This document shows positions 60,101 to 64,000 of a stretch of DNA of 64,000 bases, one piece after another. Below the pieces are notes generated by a model. It was not told the DNA's origin. It saw only the letters and a program-made list of their open reading frames with translations, and did no database searches. How positions within the stretch are numbered: position 1 is the stretch's first letter; each line of letters opens with the position of its first letter. Source of the stretch: Agelaius tricolor (lineage: Eukaryota > Chordata > Aves > Passeriformes > Icteridae); NCBI GenBank assembly GCA_023055355.1, contig JALJCS010000029.1, positions 6,945,001 to 7,009,000 on the forward strand. Direction: 5' to 3'. The translations under genes and the position numbers were made by a program.

Positions 60101-63100
60101 AGCTTCCCAGGAGAAAAATCCTGGGCAAAGGGAATTTTCAGAAAATGTGACGGTGACACTTCTGCACCCATCCCATCGCCCTCCTGGTGGTGCTCCATGG
60201 CAGTGGCTGCTTTAGGCTAAATTGATCATTTTGGGGGGCAAAAAGGGGGGGAAACAACAAGAGCTGTGGCCTTAAAATCTCTGATTAGGCAGCTACAAAT
60301 GACCTGAAGATTCCTACACTGCAGAGCCCATAATGTCACTGTCGGGGCGGTCACGACACAGAGCAGAGACCAAAAGCAGTCTCAGCTGGCAACTCCTTAT
60401 TATTGAACGTGGCTGACTTTTATACACTTTGCAATTGTTTATGCTCCTTCTGCCCCAACTATTGGCCACAATGAGTCAACATAATACTATTGGTGAAATA
60501 ATTATAATTATAATAGTTATATATAGTTATATATAGTTATATATAGTTATATATAGTTATATATAGTTATATATAGTTATATATAGTTATATATATATGG
60601 TTATATATAGGTATATATATATAGTTATATATAGTTATAGATATAGTTATATATTTAGTTATATATAGTTATATATATAGTTGTATATAGTTATATATAT
60701 ATAGTTATATATAGTTATATATATAGTTATATATAGTTATATATATATAGTTATATACAGTTATATATATAGTTATATATAGTTATATATAGTTATATAT
60801 ATAGTTATAATAGTTATATATATATATAGTTATAATAGTTATATATATATATATATATATATATAGTTATAATAGTTATAACTATAATAGTTATACTATT
60901 GGTGAGAAGTTATAGTGACTTAACTAACTTTCTAAAAATGCTTCCTCCAGCTGCAAGGTTCTCTTATCTTTCTTCTCTCGCTCTCCTTGCTTACAGCCTT
61001 GAAGAGAGCTCCTTATCAGCTTCTTCTTTCTCCTCAGCTTCTCCTCACTCCTTTAGCTAACAGGCCTGCTGTTAGTCCCTTCCACACCATAAAGTTTATA
61101 CCTGCTGTCCTGAAAAATGAAAAATTTTATTCCCCTACTGAAGGCTCCTGCACTGCAGATCCCATAAAGTTTTATACCTGATGTCCTGAATAATGAAAAA
61201 TGGGATTCCCTTACTGAGGGAATAGTATTTTTTTCCTGTGAGACAGCAAAATATTAGAGCTGCAGGATTTATTGCAGCCATGGAAAACTAAAGTTTTCAC
61301 AGCAATTTAAAATTTCTGCTTCCTTGTCTTAAGGAACCACAGGATTTGTTATAATTAAATTATAAAAGCGACAACATTGACACCAATTTGCATCCTTGTA
61401 TCAGACATGTAAAAAAACACCTTGAAATTTTGACCTTTTTGCTCTGGGAGCAGCCCATAAAGCATTTCATTCTCTCAGAAATGAACAAATAAAACCAGGT
61501 TTTAGCATTATTTGATATCTTAAATTCTCTCCCGTGGTTCAGATATTGGGGGTGGATAATGGGAAGCTGGAACCAGAATCTGCTGCTAAGAAACAGGCAC
61601 AGCTTTCCTGCCTTCCATTGGTGAGACATTCTTCTTTCTGCTGAATTACAGAGCCAAGGAAAACACCAGGGGAGGAAGGAAATGAGGGAGGAATAAAGCA
61701 TTGGAATGGTTGGAAAAACACCATTTAAAATGGGTGTTCTCCCATGCTGAGTACCTCGGGATATCTGGAATTATTTATGTCCTATGCATAATTCTTGGCA
61801 GGCAGAAAATTGCTCATTCCAGAATCAATGGGGATTGAACAATTGGCAAAATCAGGGCACTTTTAGAGGTGTTTTCTGAGTTACATAAAATATCTCCTCA
61901 CCAACAGTGATTTTACAGTGCTGCCTCTTCCTGTGCACTGCCTGGAAAAGCAGCACAGGTGGCTGGTGGTGAGGTTTATTCTTAGAAAACAAAAAAAAAA
62001 GAAGTTATCTGCAAGACTGTGGTGGTGCATTTCTGACAGAGGAAGCCAGGTTCTGCTTCAGATTTTTCTTTTTTTTTTCATTAAATAGGTGCCAAAATTC
62101 TGCAGGCATTGAGACTGAGAAAGCAAAAATTACGATTTTTTCACAGGTTCAAAATTGTGTGGAGAAATTCCTCTGCAAGGCTCAGTGAAAGCTCAGGAGA
62201 ACTTGGACTTTCTCTACACAATTGCAGCTCATTTTGAGCTACTTTAATGTTCAAGAAATGACCTTGTCTACAAGAAAATGGTGAATTCTAAACCCACGTT
62301 GTTAAAGATGTACCCAGGGACCAGAACCGAATCCTCGTTTCTGGTTTATTCCATGGTGTCCATACTCATTGCCACAACATTTAAGAAAAAAAATTCATTA
62401 AAAAATAATTATAAAAATCTGTTAATTGAACTAGCTGGGACCTTTTGGTAATGCTGACTGGGAGAGGAAGGAGGGAAGGGAAATTGTGAGGAGCTCAACC
62501 CTTTGCTTGCCCGCATTTGTTGAACTTGCTTGCAGGGTTTGAAAAATCTGAATTAAAAGAACAAACAACTGCATTTCATCCCTCCCATTTTCCATTTGCA
62601 GTGGAGGAAAATTTCCCTTCAGAGGGGAGGGAAATTGTGAGGAGCTCAACCCTTTGCTCTCTGATACTTGTCGAGCTTGCTTGCGGGGTTTGAAAAAATC
62701 TGAACTAAAAGAACAAATAACCGCATTTCACCCCTCCCATTTTCCCCAGTGGAGCTGCAGGGCGGGCCATAACCCCTCTAACTCTGCTTTTTCCCCCCTC
62801 CAAGGCGCCCCTGAGGTGGTTTTTCTGTGTGTTTCCCCAGGAACTGGTACGTGGACGAGCCGTCGTGCGGGGCCGAGGTGTGCGTGGTGCTCTACCACCA
62901 ACCCTCTGCCCCTCCCAGGCTGGGGGGGCCCTACATGTTCCAGTGGAATGATGACAGATGCACCATGAAAAACAACTTCATCTGCAAATATTCCCAGGGT
63001 GAGGAGGCTCTGTGGGGTCACAGGCCCCCAGGAGGAGGAATGGGGAGTGTGGTGGGTGATTGGGAAATTCTGGAGGGGCTTGAGAGGTGGCCTGCAAGGA

Positions 63101-63813
63101 AAGCTGAATTAATAGATTAAATAATGATTGATGATTAATTAATAATTGATGATTTTTGAGTGTATCCACAGCAAGGAAGGAGACAAGGCTGGGAACAGAT
63201 TAGGAAAGATACATGAAAATGTTTGAAAACTGGACTACGTGCATGAGTACGTGTGTATACATGACTTATTAAATTTCTGTTAAACTCACAGAAATTTCTC
63301 TAAGTTATACAGAATTTCTGTTTCACAGAATTTACAGAATTTCTGTTTTACAGAAGTTCTGTGAACTTACAGAATTTTCTCTAAAGCTTACCAATCATAT
63401 TGATGCTAATAGCTTTGCACCAATGAATATAATGAATTATTGTGGTGCAGTTAATGATATAAGGCCAGGCTTTGTTAAGAGTATAGAAGCTGGAGAACAT
63501 GCAGAATTAAACCTTTTTCTCCTTAGATACTGATCACGTGTGTGTCACATCCAACATAACAGGGACAGAAAACCCTCCCTCAGTTTTTAATTCATGCAGC
63601 AAATGAGGAAAAAATCCCAGTGTCTGTAGCTGCTTGTGGTTTGCATCAATTCCCTGGGGGTTTTTGTGAGGGGTTTGAGGTCTCACATTGGGGGAGAACA
63701 CAGAAGAGCTGTGCTCATGTTGGAAATTGTGCATTTCACTCATGGGGAAATTCTGCATTTCTCTTTTCTTCCAGAGAAGCCAACAAGAGCTCCAATAGAC
63801 AATTCCCGAAGAG
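57069..63813 (+). CDS. LAYN: LAYN (layilin), 5' part; gene continues past the window
   Basis: Four exons with agreeing phases: 57069-57135, 59362-59659, 62841-62998 and 63775-63813. Exon 1 encodes a signal peptide (MLAAAALCAAALGCAAGARL). Exons 2-3 encode the C-type lectin domain, residues ~25-175: TQKPCYKIVYFHDASRRTSY, GGHLVSIESPAEQRLIE, GDFWIGLRRRKEDGD, NWYVDEPSCGAEVCVV, GPYMFQWNDDRC and NNFICKYS, all close to mammalian layilin. Exon 4 (EKPTRAPIDNSRR) begins the stalk. The transmembrane helix and the talin- and ERM-binding tail must lie beyond base 64000. Known role: a surface hyaluronan receptor linked to the cytoskeleton, also a marker of some T-cell states. It is driven from a CpG island at its 5' end. 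Confidence 0.95.
58372..58572 (+). mobile_element. CR1 LINE 3' end in LAYN intron 1
   Basis: Well-preserved CR1 terminus: 'gaggttggatgtaaatcag', 'ccctgtgagggcggtgagg', 'ccatccctggcagtgcccaa', 'cttggagcagcctgggacag', 'aaggtcctttccaacccc' and 'gggattctatg'. A TATATC microsatellite follows it. Confidence 0.9.
58580..58945. repeat. TATCTATATTGCATA microsatellite
   Basis: Repeats of 'tatctatattgcatatctat' directly after the CR1 end, perhaps grown from its tail. Confidence 0.9.
59803..60158. mobile_element. LTR-like interspersed repeat, copy C
   Basis: The shortest and cleanest of the three copies (see 6645-7187), from 'tgactctgactccatgttc' to 'cagaaaatgtgacggtgaca', in LAYN intron 2. Confidence 0.6.
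60334..61086. mobile_element. Solo LTR with 6 bp target duplication
   Basis: Begins TGTCACTGTCGGGG and ends CTTCCACA, flanked on both sides by CCATAA (60328-60333 and 61087-61092). TG...CA ends with a 6 bp duplication fit an endogenous retrovirus LTR of the ERVK/alpha-beta type. No internal viral genes are present. About 415 bp of its 753 bp is an inserted 'tatagttata' array. Confidence 0.75.
60487..60903. repeat. TATATAGTTA microsatellite inside the solo LTR
   Basis: Dozens of 'atatagttat' units. The bases on both sides ('actattggtgaaat' and 'actattggtgagaag') are near-duplicates, so it probably grew from a short AT seed in the LTR. Confidence 0.95.
61093..62440. other. LAYN intron 2 sequence, no feature seen
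   Basis: Unique-looking intron sequence. A partial repeat of 'ctgcactgcagatcccataa' near 61150 echoes the site where the solo LTR inserted. Confidence 0.5.
62470..62755. repeat. ~150 bp direct duplication before LAYN exon 3
   Basis: The segment from 'gggaaattgtgaggagctca' to 'cccctcccattttcc' occurs at about 62478 and 62629. Confidence 0.85.
62999..63774 (+). other. LAYN intron 3
   Basis: Contains a short 'cagaatttctgtttcacaga' repeat near 63280-63380 and a 'gattaattaataattgatga' stretch near 63125. Nothing else seen. Confidence 0.5.
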
Positions 63814-64000
63814 GTGAGTTGGACATATTTGTTTGGGAATTAAAAAAAAATTATTTAAACATTTTTAATCATTAAAATAATTATTTCAATTAATAATTAT
63901 TTTAATTATCAATTATTTTTTAAAAATAATATCTACTGCTGGCTTGCAGTGGAAATACTCTGCCATTCACTGTCAAGGACACCCAAAAAGAAGCTCCCCT

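Overview
The window looks like bird nuclear DNA, and my guess is a songbird microchromosome. The reasons are CR1-type LINE 3' ends, short GC-rich exons split by introns, solo LTRs, very dense mini- and microsatellites, and a BTG4-LAYN neighbourhood that matches human 11q23.1 (chicken chromosome 24). There is no bacterial or phage content. All multi-exon models below were built by hand from open frames, splice-site dinucleotides and codon-phase agreement; none has been checked against a transcript or database.

Layout. 1-8.8 kb: no gene, mostly minisatellites and CR1 pieces, ending in a putative promoter with kappaB sites and a TATA box. 8.8-17.2 kb (+): an IkappaB-zeta-like gene with an OCA-type motif, a long exon holding a 24-copy decapeptide repeat, and ankyrin repeats; its 3'UTR probably runs to about 19.1 kb. 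17.2-26.5 kb: no recognised gene, AT-rich blocks and a large inverted repeat. 26.6-41.7 kb (+): a 16-exon gene for an unrecognised ~892-residue protein with a signal peptide, Cys-rich GCC2/GCC3-like repeats, one transmembrane segment written by a CTG run, and a coiled-coil cytoplasmic tail. 43.7-47.1 kb (-): complete BTG4. 47.1-56.8 kb: tandem repeats, an interstitial telomeric tract and one or two orphan exon-like frames where synteny would place HOATZ. 57.07 kb to the end (+): LAYN (layilin), with its signal peptide, C-type lectin domain and the start of the stalk; the transmembrane and cytoplasmic exons lie beyond the window.

The genes do not form one pathway. The IkappaB-like gene would act in the nucleus on NF-kappaB target genes, BTG4 in oocyte mRNA clearance, and LAYN at the cell surface as a hyaluronan receptor. 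The two most interesting items are the OCA-plus-ankyrin gene lying in the same neighbourhood as the OCA-motif POU2AF genes in mammals, and the unnamed membrane-protein gene. In the latter, tandem repeats repeatedly overlap exon edges and have copied splice donors, splice acceptors and exon starts.
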